Source of the DNA: DT-110 sp964342305
GTDB lineage: Bacteria > Bacteroidota > Bacteroidia > Chitinophagales > Saprospiraceae
Assembly: GCA_964342305.1 (NCBI GenBank)
Contig: CAYFGK010000030.1
Location: 1 to 54,195 of the forward strand
Direction: 5' to 3'
DNA length: 54,195 bases
Part shown: one piece after another, positions 16,730-25,375 of the stretch
Layout of the letters: each line of letters starts with the position of its first letter
How positions within the stretch are numbered: the first letter of the stretch is position 1
Position numbers and translations under genes: made by a program
Notes under the pieces: generated by a model
Database searches by the model: none
The model's input: only the letters and a program-made list of their open reading frames with translations
Told to the model about the DNA's origin: nothing

Positions 16730-18319
16730 CTATTCCTCAAACTCGCTGGTGGTGTGGAAGACTATCTCGGGATGATTATCCTGAGCCATTTTCAAAGCCC
16801 ACGCAGTTTCGGCCATAAACACTAGCCGGCCGTGCTTATCCCGCGCCATATCCTTATTCCGGCGACTCAGGAATTCTTTCATCGCTTCGTCATTATCGGA
16901 TGCAACCCAGCAGGCCTTGTGTAAATTGACCGGCTCGTATTGAACCGATGCGCCGTATTCGTGCTTCAGACGGTACTCGATCACATCGAATTGCAGCGCC
17001 CCTACGGTACCGATGATCTTGCGATTGTTGGTCTCCTTGGTGAACAGCTGAGCGACCCCTTCATCCATCAATTGCTCTAACCCCTTGGCCAATTGCTTGG
17101 ACTTCATGGGATCGGCATTATTGACGTACATGAACATTTCGGGTGAGAAACTGGGAATTCCTTTAAAGTGGAGCACTTCTCCGCCAGTCACCGTATCTCC
17201 GATCTTAAAATTGCCGGAATCGTACAGGCCGATCACATCTCCGGGAAATGCCTCGTCGACGATGGTCTTCTTCTCCGCCATGAAAGATGTCGGGTTGGAG
17301 AATTTCATCTTACGGTTCTGCCGAACGTGCAGGTAGTTGGTATTCCGCTCGAACATCCCCGAACAGATACGCAGAAAGGCGATACGGTCACGGTGCTTGG
17401 GATCCATATTCGCGTGGATTTTAAATACAAATCCGGCAAATTGATCTTCCTTGGGTATGACCTGACGCTCCTCCGTTGGTCGTGGCAAGGGGCCGGGCGC
17501 AATATCCACAAAGCAATCCAACAGCTCCCGTACTCCGAAGTTGTTAATGGCACTACCAAAGAAAACGGGTGATTGCTCACCCTGCAGGTAAGCTTCGCGG
17601 TCGAAATCGGGGTACACTTCGGTGATCATCTTTACCTCATCCCGCAGTTCGGCCGCCGCGGCTTCACCAACCTCCTTGGTCAGGACATCAGTACTGAGGT
17701 CGGTAATTTCCAGTACATCTTCCCCTTCCTGTTTACTGTGGGGGCGGAAGAGCACCAGCTTTTTCTCATACAAGCTGTATACGCCCTGGAAGCGTTGCCC
17801 CATTCCAACCGGCCAACTGAGGGGACAAACGTTCAATCCCAGCTTCTGTTCCAAGTCATCCAACAAATCAAATCCGTCGAGTCCTTCCCGGTCCAGTTTA
17901 TTGATGAAGACAATGATGGGCGTTTTTCGCATCCGACATACCTTCACCAGTTTTTCGGTTTGTGGCTCCACCCCTTTGGCTACGTCGATCACGACGATCA
18001 CGCTATCCACCGCGGTCAGGGTGCGGTACGTGTCTTCCTGAAAATCCTGGTGACCAGGTGTATCGAGGATGTTTATCTTATGGTCGCGGTAATCAAAGGC
18101 CATAACCGAGGTGGCCACCGAAATACCACGCTGACGCTCGATCTCCATAAAATCAGAGGTCGCGCTTTTCTTGATCTTGTTCGACTTTACCGCCCCCGCT
18201 ACCTGGATGGCCCCCCCGAACAGCAGGAGTTTTTCGGTCAGGGTAGTTTTACCGGCATCCGGGTGACTGATTATCCCAAAAGTTTTCCGGCGATTTATCT
18301 CATTGATTAACTTACTCAT
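16730..18319 (-). CDS. prfC: Peptide chain release factor 3
   Basis: 529 residues, the same length as the Escherichia coli protein, when started at 18319 (MSKLINEINRRKTFGIISHP). The translation-factor GTPase motifs are present: P-loop SHPDAGKTT (residues 18-26), ILDTPGHQDF and INKLD. RF3 recycles RF1 and RF2 from the ribosome after peptide release. The in-frame extension to 18535 lacks family similarity. It converges with the glycosyltransferase gene; a GGCTTTCGCC stem-loop (16713-16722) lies in the gap. Confidence 0.95.
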   Translation of the reverse strand: MSKLINEINRRKTFGIISHPDAGKTTLTEKLLLFGGAIQVAGAVKSNKIKKSATSDFMEIERQRGISVATSVMAFDYRDHKINILDTPGHQDFQEDTYRTLTAVDSVIVVIDVAKGVEPQTEKLVKVCRMRKTPIIVFINKLDREGLDGFDLLDDLEQKLGLNVCPLSWPVGMGQRFQGVYSLYEKKLVLFRPHSKQEGEDVLEITDLSTDVLTKEVGEAAAAELRDEVKMITEVYPDFDREAYLQGEQSPVFFGSAINNFGVRELLDCFVDIAPGPLPRPTEERQVIPKEDQFAGFVFKIHANMDPKHRDRIAFLRICSGMFERNTNYLHVRQNRKMKFSNPTSFMAEKKTIVDEAFPGDVIGLYDSGNFKIGDTVTGGEVLHFKGIPSFSPEMFMYVNNADPMKSKQLAKGLEQLMDEGVAQLFTKETNNRKIIGTVGALQFDVIEYRLKHEYGASVQYEPVNLHKACWVASDNDEAMKEFLSRRNKDMARDKHGRLVFMAETAWALKMAQDNHPEIVFHTTSEFEE

Positions 18320-18801
18320 AATGTGTGCTTGAAGCGGCCGCAAATATAGGCATTTTACAGGTTTGAGGTGTGGTGTATGCGGTTTGAGGTAAAAGGCCGC
18401 GGTGGGCATTGATTTTAGGGGACTTAAAAGCTGTTTGCATTTGTTTTTTCCAGTATCTGGAGCCTGCCTCCATAGAGGATGCGAAAAGGTACCAACCGAT
18501 GTTTTTCGGCAATGCATTAAAATAGACCGGACCACGAACCTTAAACCAGGGACCTATAATCCCGACTCCTAGTCCCTGGATCGTGAACCCTCCTCTCAAT
18601 AGGTTAAAACGAGGTTTTTTTATTATTTTTCCCTCCTTCGCTGCCCTGGCAAGAATTGGAATGCGTACACTATTGGTGGAAGCAGGAAAGGGCGGAAAGT
18701 CTTCATTCATTTTTGCGGATCGATCAGGTTACCAGCTTACGATCGAACTAGCACCTACTGGAACTGTTAATAGGAGGTATTCTACATAACTAACCGATTG
18801 T
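18320..18801. other. 482-base intergenic region
   Basis: Divergent promoter region of prfC and the antiporter. The only structure seen is an imperfect hairpin, CCAGGGAC (18546-18553) and GTCCCTGG (18572-18579), within a GAACC-rich stretch resembling other intergenic spacers here. A 68-codon ORF inside it has no coding character. Confidence 0.5.
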
Positions 18802-20700
18802 ATGCTCGAACTGGCAGGAATTATCATTTTAGGAATTATTGCACAATGGCTGGCCTGGCGAATAAAGATTCCCGCAATTCTTCCACTGATCCTGTCTGGC
18901 CTGCTGGTAGGTCCTATTTCCACCCTGTTCCGGGAAGATGGAAGTAAGTTGCTCGAGCCCATTTACGATGCCAGTACCAAGCACGGCTTGTTCCCCGGTG
19001 AATCCCTCTTCTATTTTGTATCACTCTCCATCGGTATCATCCTCTTTGAAGGTGGCCTCACCCTGCGGCGGCGGGAAATCATCGGTGTCGGTCCCGTTAT
19101 TTTAAAACTGATCACCATTGGCTCTACTGTGACCTTCATCGGAGCCGGCCTGTTGGGGCATTTCATAATGGGCCTCACCTGGCCCATCGCCTTTTTATTT
19201 GCGGCTTTAGTCATCGTCACGGGACCTACCGTTATTGCGCCTATTTTGCAGAATGTCCCCCTAAACCGGAATGTTTCCACCGTACTCAAATGGGAGGGTA
19301 TCCTGATTGATCCGATTGGGGCCCTGGTTGCCGTACTGGTCTTTGAGTTTATCCGTTCGGCCAGCGGTGGAATGGAGTTTACCTCACACGCACTGATCCA
19401 ATTCATCCAGATCATTTTGATTGGATTAGCCCTGGGTACCATAGCAGCTTACGTATTGTATCAGCTTATCAAAAATGACCTGATTCCCCATTACCTGTTA
19501 AATGTATTTACCCTGGCCTTCGTGTTAGGGGTCTTCGTTTTTTCCGACATAATGGCCCACGAAAGCGGGCTACTTACTGTCGTTGTCATGGGAATGGTTC
19601 TGGGCAACCTGGAAGTTCCGCGCTTACAGGAGATCCTGTCGTTCAAAGAATCTTTGAGCATACTCCTCATATCCATCCTGTTCATTCTTTTGGCGGCCAA
19701 CATCGATATGTCGGACCTCAATATTATCATCAACGATTGGCACGCCATTGCTTTGTTTGCCTCCGTTGCGCTCGTTCTGCGCCCGCTGGGTGTACTCATC
19801 AGCACGCGGGGTTCGGAGCTGAACTTTAACGAAAAGCTCTTTATCAGTTGGGTCGGACCACGGGGAATCGTTGCTGCGGGTATTGCGTCCCTGTTCGGAA
19901 TCACGCTTACCAATGAAGGCGTCCCCATGGCCGAATATATTACGCCACTGGTGTTCATGATCGTACTGGGTACTGTTCTATTGAATGCAACCACGGCACG
20001 CCCGGTCGCCAAAATGCTGAATGTCATTCAGGAAAGCTCCAGCGGTATCTTATTTGTCGGGGCCAGCCTCGCATCCCGCGTTTTGGGCCGATACCTAAAA
20101 GACCACGGCCGCCACGTAGTTATGATCGACAATAACGAAGGCAGCGTGCGCCGTGCCAGAGATCTGGATATTGAAGCGTTCGTCGTCAATATTTACACCG
20201 ATGATCTCAATGATCAATTCGAACTGTTGGATGTAGGCTATCTCATTGCCATGACGAGTAGTCCCGATGTGAACGAGTATGCCCTGTCACGCTATACCCG
20301 TGAATTTGGTGAAAATGGCGCCTTTCGGTTGATCTCGCCCGATGAATTGCGGCAAGACCCCGAAGACCTGCCCCTCGAAAACCTATTGTCGCCGGTAGAT
20401 GATTTCCTGAACCTGAATGAAGTAGCCCGGGATTATCCGGCCATGCACGAAGTAGGTCTTGATTCCAGGGAACAGCTCGAACAGTTGATGACCAAAATGA
20501 AAACCATCAATAAGAGCATCCCCATTTTCGTGCGCGATAACGAAGGTGAAATCCATATTATTCCCAAAGACCTCAGCAACATGAATATGTCAGAAGGTCC
20601 ATTCTACCTCGTCTACTTAGGACGTGAACTGGAAGAATCGGTGATCGACAACCTCCTTCCCGAAGCCAAGGAAACGGAGGAGTCGGCCGAAGAATCCTGA
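18802..20700 (+). CDS. Cation:proton antiporter with C-terminal TrkA-N domain
   Basis: 632 residues. About twelve hydrophobic segments fill residues 1-400. They contain the CPA1 hallmarks IILFEGGLTL, VTGPTVIAPIL and the acidic pair region WEGILIDPIGAL, plus SWVGPRGIVAAGIASLFG. Residues ~410-530 form a TrkA-N/RCK nucleotide-binding domain (ILFVGASLASRVLGRYL, with the acidic VMIDNN), which usually gates transport in response to NAD(H) or nucleotide. It exports Na+ or K+ in exchange for protons at the inner membrane. Confidence 0.92.
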   Translation: MLELAGIIILGIIAQWLAWRIKIPAILPLILSGLLVGPISTLFREDGSKLLEPIYDASTKHGLFPGESLFYFVSLSIGIILFEGGLTLRRREIIGVGPVILKLITIGSTVTFIGAGLLGHFIMGLTWPIAFLFAALVIVTGPTVIAPILQNVPLNRNVSTVLKWEGILIDPIGALVAVLVFEFIRSASGGMEFTSHALIQFIQIILIGLALGTIAAYVLYQLIKNDLIPHYLLNVFTLAFVLGVFVFSDIMAHESGLLTVVVMGMVLGNLEVPRLQEILSFKESLSILLISILFILLAANIDMSDLNIIINDWHAIALFASVALVLRPLGVLISTRGSELNFNEKLFISWVGPRGIVAAGIASLFGITLTNEGVPMAEYITPLVFMIVLGTVLLNATTARPVAKMLNVIQESSSGILFVGASLASRVLGRYLKDHGRHVVMIDNNEGSVRRARDLDIEAFVVNIYTDDLNDQFELLDVGYLIAMTSSPDVNEYALSRYTREFGENGAFRLISPDELRQDPEDLPLENLLSPVDDFLNLNEVARDYPAMHEVGLDSREQLEQLMTKMKTINKSIPIFVRDNEGEIHIIPKDLSNMNMSEGPFYLVYLGRELEESVIDNLLPEAKETEESAEES

Positions 20701-21046
20701 CCCAAATCCACGCCGATCATTTTAACCTGAAAGGCCATTTATCGGCAGGGTATTACCAGCCAGGGTCAAAATATTGCTTGAATCCTTGATGTTTTCACTA
20801 AAAAAAGCGATAGTATTGCTATTGCCTGTCTTGAAAAGACCCCGTCATCCTATTCTTTTCCAAAAGACCACGAACAAAACTACACCCGGGCAGGTATTGA
20901 TAAAAAAATCTGGTCTGCAAGGCGACTTTATCGTCGGTATGTAAAAAAATCATAGCCTGACCTACAACAACTGCGGGAACTAAAGAAAAACGCACAATTC
21001 ATTCGCATGAATGAAATCCCGTTAGTAGTCCCTAAAACAGAGGATT
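20701..21046. other. 346-base intergenic region
   Basis: AT-rich stretch between the antiporter and the TetR gene. I see no ORF, repeat or strong promoter in it; it presumably holds the TetR gene promoter. Confidence 0.5.
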
Positions 21047-21748
21047 ATGGCCGTTGCGATTCAATTTAAGCTTAACGAAGAGTTGTACGAGCGTGACCCA
21101 CAAGGCACCAAGCTCGGCAAACGGATTATTCAGCACAGTATTCTTTTGATCGATGAAATTGGTTTCGAGGACTTCACGTTCAAGAAATTGGCGGATCGTA
21201 TCAATTCCACGGAAGCTTCCATTTACCGGTATTTTCAGAACAAACACAAGCTTCTCGTTTATCTGCTGTGTTGGTACTGGGAGTGGATGAAATTCCGCAT
21301 TGATTACAATACAACCAACATTCCCGACCCCAGGAGGAAGCTAAAGATCGCTATTTCAACGATAGTCGACACAGCCAAACGCAATGCTTCTATTGATTTT
21401 GTAGATGAAGATATACTGCACCGAATCGTGGTAGCGGAAGGAACCAAAACCTACCATACCAAGCGCGTTGATCAGGAAAATAAAAAGGGGTTTTGGCTTA
21501 CCTATAAATCATTGAACAAAAAAATCGCCGATATCATCCTGGAAATCTTGCCTAGTTACAAATACCCGCGTGCCCTGGCAAGCACTTTATTGGAAATGGC
21601 CAATAACCATATTTACTTTGCCGAGCACCTGCCCTCCCTGACCGATATTACCCTCGAGGACGGAAACTTCGAACCGGTGGAGCGCCTGCTCGAAACGTTT
21701 GCCTTTGATGTATTAGATTGCCATCAGGCTTCCGGCTCCAAAAAATAA
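21047..21748 (+). CDS. TetR/AcrR-family transcriptional regulator
   Basis: 233 residues. Residues ~22-70 form the TetR helix-turn-helix: IGFEDFTFKKLADRINSTEA, then SIYRYFQNKHKLLVYLL. The C-terminal ligand-binding part is helical and unassigned. It lies on the same strand just upstream of the ATP-grasp/racemase genes and is the likely regulator of that cluster (inference). The ~320-base gap contains a weak imperfect palindrome at 21990-22011. Confidence 0.88.
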   Translation: MAVAIQFKLNEELYERDPQGTKLGKRIIQHSILLIDEIGFEDFTFKKLADRINSTEASIYRYFQNKHKLLVYLLCWYWEWMKFRIDYNTTNIPDPRRKLKIAISTIVDTAKRNASIDFVDEDILHRIVVAEGTKTYHTKRVDQENKKGFWLTYKSLNKKIADIILEILPSYKYPRALASTLLEMANNHIYFAEHLPSLTDITLEDGNFEPVERLLETFAFDVLDCHQASGSKK

Positions 21749-22070
21749 TGGTGCAAAACTTCGTTTTGTAGCCCTTTCCTGCCTCCTGCCCCTCTGCCGA
21801 TAATCATACTTTTGGGCCTGACCCACAAATCTGCATGGTGTTCGCACAAAAGCAATTATCACCCGTTGGTAAAAGTAGAGGCAATACTTGTTTATTGCCC
21901 TATATTTCAGTATACATACTTTGGGGAGAGCGAAAGTCGAGGGCGTAAACAATTCCATTCTTTGTGTTCCTTCCGTATTTCAGGAAGTGATCCAGGTTAT
22001 TCCAACCGGATGGTTCCTTCATTTATACCTTTCTCCGAACAGCAATTTTTCATTTAAACATCTAAATATT
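21749..22070. other. 322-base regulatory gap before the ATP-grasp gene
   Basis: A -7-like ATACTTTGG (21917-21925) with upstream TTG suggests a promoter, giving a leader of about 145 bases. An imperfect palindrome, ATCC(A)GGTT then AACCGGAT around ATTCC (21990-22011), is a weak candidate TetR site. No gene seen. Confidence 0.35.
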
Positions 22071-23291
22071 ATGGCAAAGTGTTTTGCACTGCTGGGGTGG
22101 AGCCTCCCGGTTATTGAAAGTATGCAAAAGGCCAACAAACCCTTTGTGGTCGTTTCATTCCCTGAATTTTCCGCTTACGCAAAAGAGCATGACATACCGT
22201 TCGTCGGCTATAAACTCGACGAATTCGGCAGCCATTCCAATTCTCTGGGGCTGGCCGAATTATTAAAACCGTTCAATGCTGATGTAGCTGTCCCTCTTTT
22301 TGAGGAGACGGTAGAATGGGCTGGTGCCCTGAATTCTATATACCGGGATGATCCCCGCACCCTTAACCGTGCTTTCCTTTTCCGCGACAAGGCTATGATG
22401 AAGCGAAAAGCCATGCTCGGAGGGTTAAGGGTCGGTTTATTTGAGGTGATCAGTAGTCATGAACAAGCGCACCACTTCCTGGATCGACTCAACGAAACCG
22501 AATTGCACCTCGACGGAGAAGAAGATGCCTGGTTTCACGTTAAACCGTTCACTGCAGCAGGTACGGTGGGACACCGATTCATCAAATCCCGTCAGCAAAT
22601 CGAAGAAAAAATTAAAGTCTCTGATTTTCCCTGCCTGGCCGAAAGCCACTTATCGGGACAAGAGTTTTCCTGTGAGGCATTTGTCCACAACGGTAAGATC
22701 GTATTCCTCAATATTACAGAGTACGTGAAACTCGGCTATTCCAACTTTATTCCCGCCGGCCCTACCCTGGAAAGCAGAAGAGATAAGATTCATCAGGAAA
22801 TCCAGAAGATCGTCGACGTCTTTGGTATCGAATACGGCATGCTCCACCCTGAATTCTTCCTGGGTGAGGACGAAACCCTATACTTTGGTGAGGTCGCCTG
22901 CCGGATCCCCGGTGGCCACATCCTGGAATTAGCCTCTAAAGCGTATGATTTTGATGCCCTCCTGGCCTTTGTCATGGTGCACGATCCATCCCTTACCGAA
23001 GCCGATTTAGCCGAGATATTCCCACCGAATGGGGAAATTCCCGAAAAGCACTTTGGTAACGTTATGGTATTCCCTAAGTCAGGGCAGATCACCAAGCTAC
23101 AAGTACCCGAAGAATTGATGGAGGATCCCTACTACCTCGACAATGACCTTGTCCAGCCTCTCGGCCCGCAAAAAATAGGTGGCCGGGAAGGATTCGGTAA
23201 CCACTTTGGTACTGTCAACTTCGCTGGGGAAGACCACAATCGCATGCGTGAATTATTGCTGCACTACGAAGACGTACCTTTCTACGTCTAA
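22071..23291 (+). CDS. ATP-grasp domain ligase
   Basis: 406 residues from the ATG at 22071; the upstream in-frame extension to 21888 has no similarity. Family landmarks appear in order: FRDKAMMKRKAMLGGLRVG (Lys108 region, nucleotide lid), HVKPFTAAGTVGHRF (Lys158), SGQEFSCEAFVHNGKI, and HPEFFLGEDETLYFGEVACR with Glu261, Glu274 and Arg278 as metal and phosphate ligands. These enzymes activate a carboxylate as an acyl-phosphate and join it to an amine, as in biotin carboxylase, carnosine synthase and peptide-ligase relatives. The substrate is unknown. First structural gene of the cluster to 26565. Confidence 0.88.
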   Translation: MAKCFALLGWSLPVIESMQKANKPFVVVSFPEFSAYAKEHDIPFVGYKLDEFGSHSNSLGLAELLKPFNADVAVPLFEETVEWAGALNSIYRDDPRTLNRAFLFRDKAMMKRKAMLGGLRVGLFEVISSHEQAHHFLDRLNETELHLDGEEDAWFHVKPFTAAGTVGHRFIKSRQQIEEKIKVSDFPCLAESHLSGQEFSCEAFVHNGKIVFLNITEYVKLGYSNFIPAGPTLESRRDKIHQEIQKIVDVFGIEYGMLHPEFFLGEDETLYFGEVACRIPGGHILELASKAYDFDALLAFVMVHDPSLTEADLAEIFPPNGEIPEKHFGNVMVFPKSGQITKLQVPEELMEDPYYLDNDLVQPLGPQKIGGREGFGNHFGTVNFAGEDHNRMRELLLHYEDVPFYV

Positions 23292-23313
23292 ACGAGTGTT
23301 TTCCCAAGAACAC

Positions 23314-23348
23314 AGGGTAGTGTGCAGGTAACTCCTTCACACTACCCT
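23314..23348 (+). terminator. 11-bp stem-loop between ATP-grasp and protease-like genes
   Basis: AGGGTAGTGTG (23314-23324) and CACACTACCCT (23338-23348) pair perfectly around a 13-base loop, just after the ATP-grasp stop. The following sequence TCCCCTTTGCC is only weakly U-rich, so this may be a partial terminator or an mRNA-stabilising element inside the operon. Confidence 0.5.
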
Positions 23349-23380
23349 TCCCCTTTGCCAAATTCCACGAAAACGAATGT

Positions 23381-25375
23381 ATGCCCTTAACGCTCCAAGA
23401 ATACGAAAACCGATTCGACCAGAGTCTGTCCGAATTTGCAGCTTCCAGCTCAATGATGCGGGAAGAACGCAAAACGAGACTGCTCAGCCAGATCGAACAG
23501 CTTACGCAAACCCCGGAAGGACTGGATGTCCTCTACCAAAAGATACCGGGCTTGCTTGAAGCTGAGATTTTCAAAGATACTCCCTGGAATTCCCCCCAAC
23601 ATCTGGTACCCTCTCTGGTTGGTGGTACGCTCCTGTCGGGTTACCCCAACACCGCCATGGAAATAGTAAGCGAGCTGCGCTTACTGGCCATTTTCGAAGG
23701 GAATTACAAAATGGATGATTATTCTCCGGACCAGGCCGGTGAATTCCTGAAAGACCTGCTGGTCAAACATTTTGACCTGGCCATGGAGGACTTCTCCGAA
23801 GAAGCCTGGGATGCCTACTCCAAAAGAACGACCCAATCGATCCGGTTGCTATTCAATCGATTACTGGAAAGTATACCCATCAAAGAACTGAAGTCGAGAC
23901 TCCACATTGAGTTGGAGACCTTGGCAGCACAGCGCCCCATCGTACAGACCCGTATGCAGGACATGCTGCAGATTATTGACCAGAAATTGGCGCTTGATCC
24001 TACTGAATCCATCGACGCCAATTTATTGCGGTTTGTTAACGCAGCCTTGCACCCAACTCCCAACGCGGCAAATCACTCGGCGGCGCCAAGATACCGGCGG
24101 TTTCTGACCCAGGCCGGGAAACGACAACTGGTGAAGGAGGCCGACATAATGGGTGAAACTATGATGCAGACCAGCCTGGTCTCACCCCAGCACATATCCC
24201 TGCTTCAGCATTTGGCGGAAACGGATCAGCGCGAGCTGGTCGGAAAAGCCTTGTCTTTAAATGCACACGGTATGGCCGAGCTCGATCGCCACTACGAGTT
24301 GGTGTACCAGTTGATTACCAATTTCATCACCCTCGCCAACCCCCAGGCGGCATTTGGCCTGGCCAGGGTGTTGCAGCGGAACCTCTTGTCGCGCCGCATC
24401 ACGCGCAATGCAATAACCCGATTGCTGCAAATAAATATCCACCCGGATATAGCCCGTAGCCTCCGGAAAGGAAACCTTACCCGCTACCGGGCTACCCCGA
24501 TTCAGATACTCGTGAGCGGTATCTTTAGCGTACTGGGCCACCCTTTGGGGGTGCGACAGGGAAACAACCCAACGTGCCAATCGGCACGCGCTATCAGCAT
24601 GTGGAGCCGGCACGCACCCGGGAAGCTCATTAATTTATTGATCGATGCGGCCACCACGAATAATGTCATCTTTCGCTACGAAGGCCAATTACTCGAGTCG
24701 AAGACTATCTTCGAAGGCCTGATCCGGCAATTTGACCACAAATTAGATCCGGTTTCCATTGTATTAGTCCCCCACCTCGATAAGATCTACAACGAGATGA
24801 TGCGGTTGGCAGCCGTCAAACACTTCGGTAAAGATCCGCACATTTCGGTTAACCCGGCTTTTTATGGCCACTGGATTCAGACGGGTTTCAAATCAGTTTA
24901 TAACCCTACGCTGAATGCCATCGATAAATACCACGAGTTCGTAAAAACCTTCTACGCAAGCTTTCACCCCGAATTTAATGGGGGCTATCATATGGTTTAT
25001 CCGGTTCCTATCGGTATTTTTATTACGGATAGCCGGGCAAAGATGCTTGGCTACCACGCTATTTCTCTTTTAAGGGTCGAGCCTGACCCCGATGCGGAGG
25101 GTAGGTTCAGAGCCTATTTCTTCAATCCGAATAGCGAGGGAAAACAAAACTGGGGGCAAGGCATAACGCCCACCGTTGCCGGTCACGGCGAATATCCGGG
25201 AGAATCAAGCCTGCCTTTCGATGAGTTTTGTTCCCGGGTTTATGCCTACCACTACAACCAACTGCAAGTAGGTGACAAGACCGATTCGATATCCTACGAA
25301 ATGATCCAGCCCGTCGTCGAATACGCCAAGACGAGTTGGGGTCGCAATTATACTTGGACCGAAACCCAAACATAA
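23381..25375 (+). CDS. Unknown 664-residue protein with papain-like Cys-His-Asn arrangement
   Basis: I do not recognise the family. Residues 1-380 look all-helical. The C-terminal ~280 residues carry GVRQGNNPTCQSARAISMWS with Cys399 at a helix start. Later come GYHAISLLRVE with His559 and AYFFNPNSEG with Asn582. A Cys at the head of a helix, then a strand His followed about 20 residues later by Asn/Asp-Pro-Asn, is the order seen in papain-like cysteine peptidases and transglutaminase-type acyltransferases. Other conserved-looking segments are NPAFYGHWIQTGFKS and GGYHMVYPVPIGIF. No signal peptide. Its TAA stop overlaps the next ATG, so it is translationally coupled to the racemase. Peptidase, amidase or transacylase activity is inference. 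Confidence 0.7.
   Translation: MPLTLQEYENRFDQSLSEFAASSSMMREERKTRLLSQIEQLTQTPEGLDVLYQKIPGLLEAEIFKDTPWNSPQHLVPSLVGGTLLSGYPNTAMEIVSELRLLAIFEGNYKMDDYSPDQAGEFLKDLLVKHFDLAMEDFSEEAWDAYSKRTTQSIRLLFNRLLESIPIKELKSRLHIELETLAAQRPIVQTRMQDMLQIIDQKLALDPTESIDANLLRFVNAALHPTPNAANHSAAPRYRRFLTQAGKRQLVKEADIMGETMMQTSLVSPQHISLLQHLAETDQRELVGKALSLNAHGMAELDRHYELVYQLITNFITLANPQAAFGLARVLQRNLLSRRITRNAITRLLQINIHPDIARSLRKGNLTRYRATPIQILVSGIFSVLGHPLGVRQGNNPTCQSARAISMWSRHAPGKLINLLIDAATTNNVIFRYEGQLLESKTIFEGLIRQFDHKLDPVSIVLVPHLDKIYNEMMRLAAVKHFGKDPHISVNPAFYGHWIQTGFKSVYNPTLNAIDKYHEFVKTFYASFHPEFNGGYHMVYPVPIGIFITDSRAKMLGYHAISLLRVEPDPDAEGRFRAYFFNPNSEGKQNWGQGITPTVAGHGEYPGESSLPFDEFCSRVYAYHYNQLQVGDKTDSISYEMIQPVVEYAKTSWGRNYTWTETQT

Noticed and set aside
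17573..18310. 245-codon ORF on the plus strand
   Set aside because: Antisense to prfC, which has all GTPase motifs; the antisense product has no coding character.
18583..18789. 68-codon ORF in the prfC-antiporter gap
   Set aside because: Lacks codon bias, has a poly-phenylalanine/isoleucine start and no homologue I recognise; likely random.
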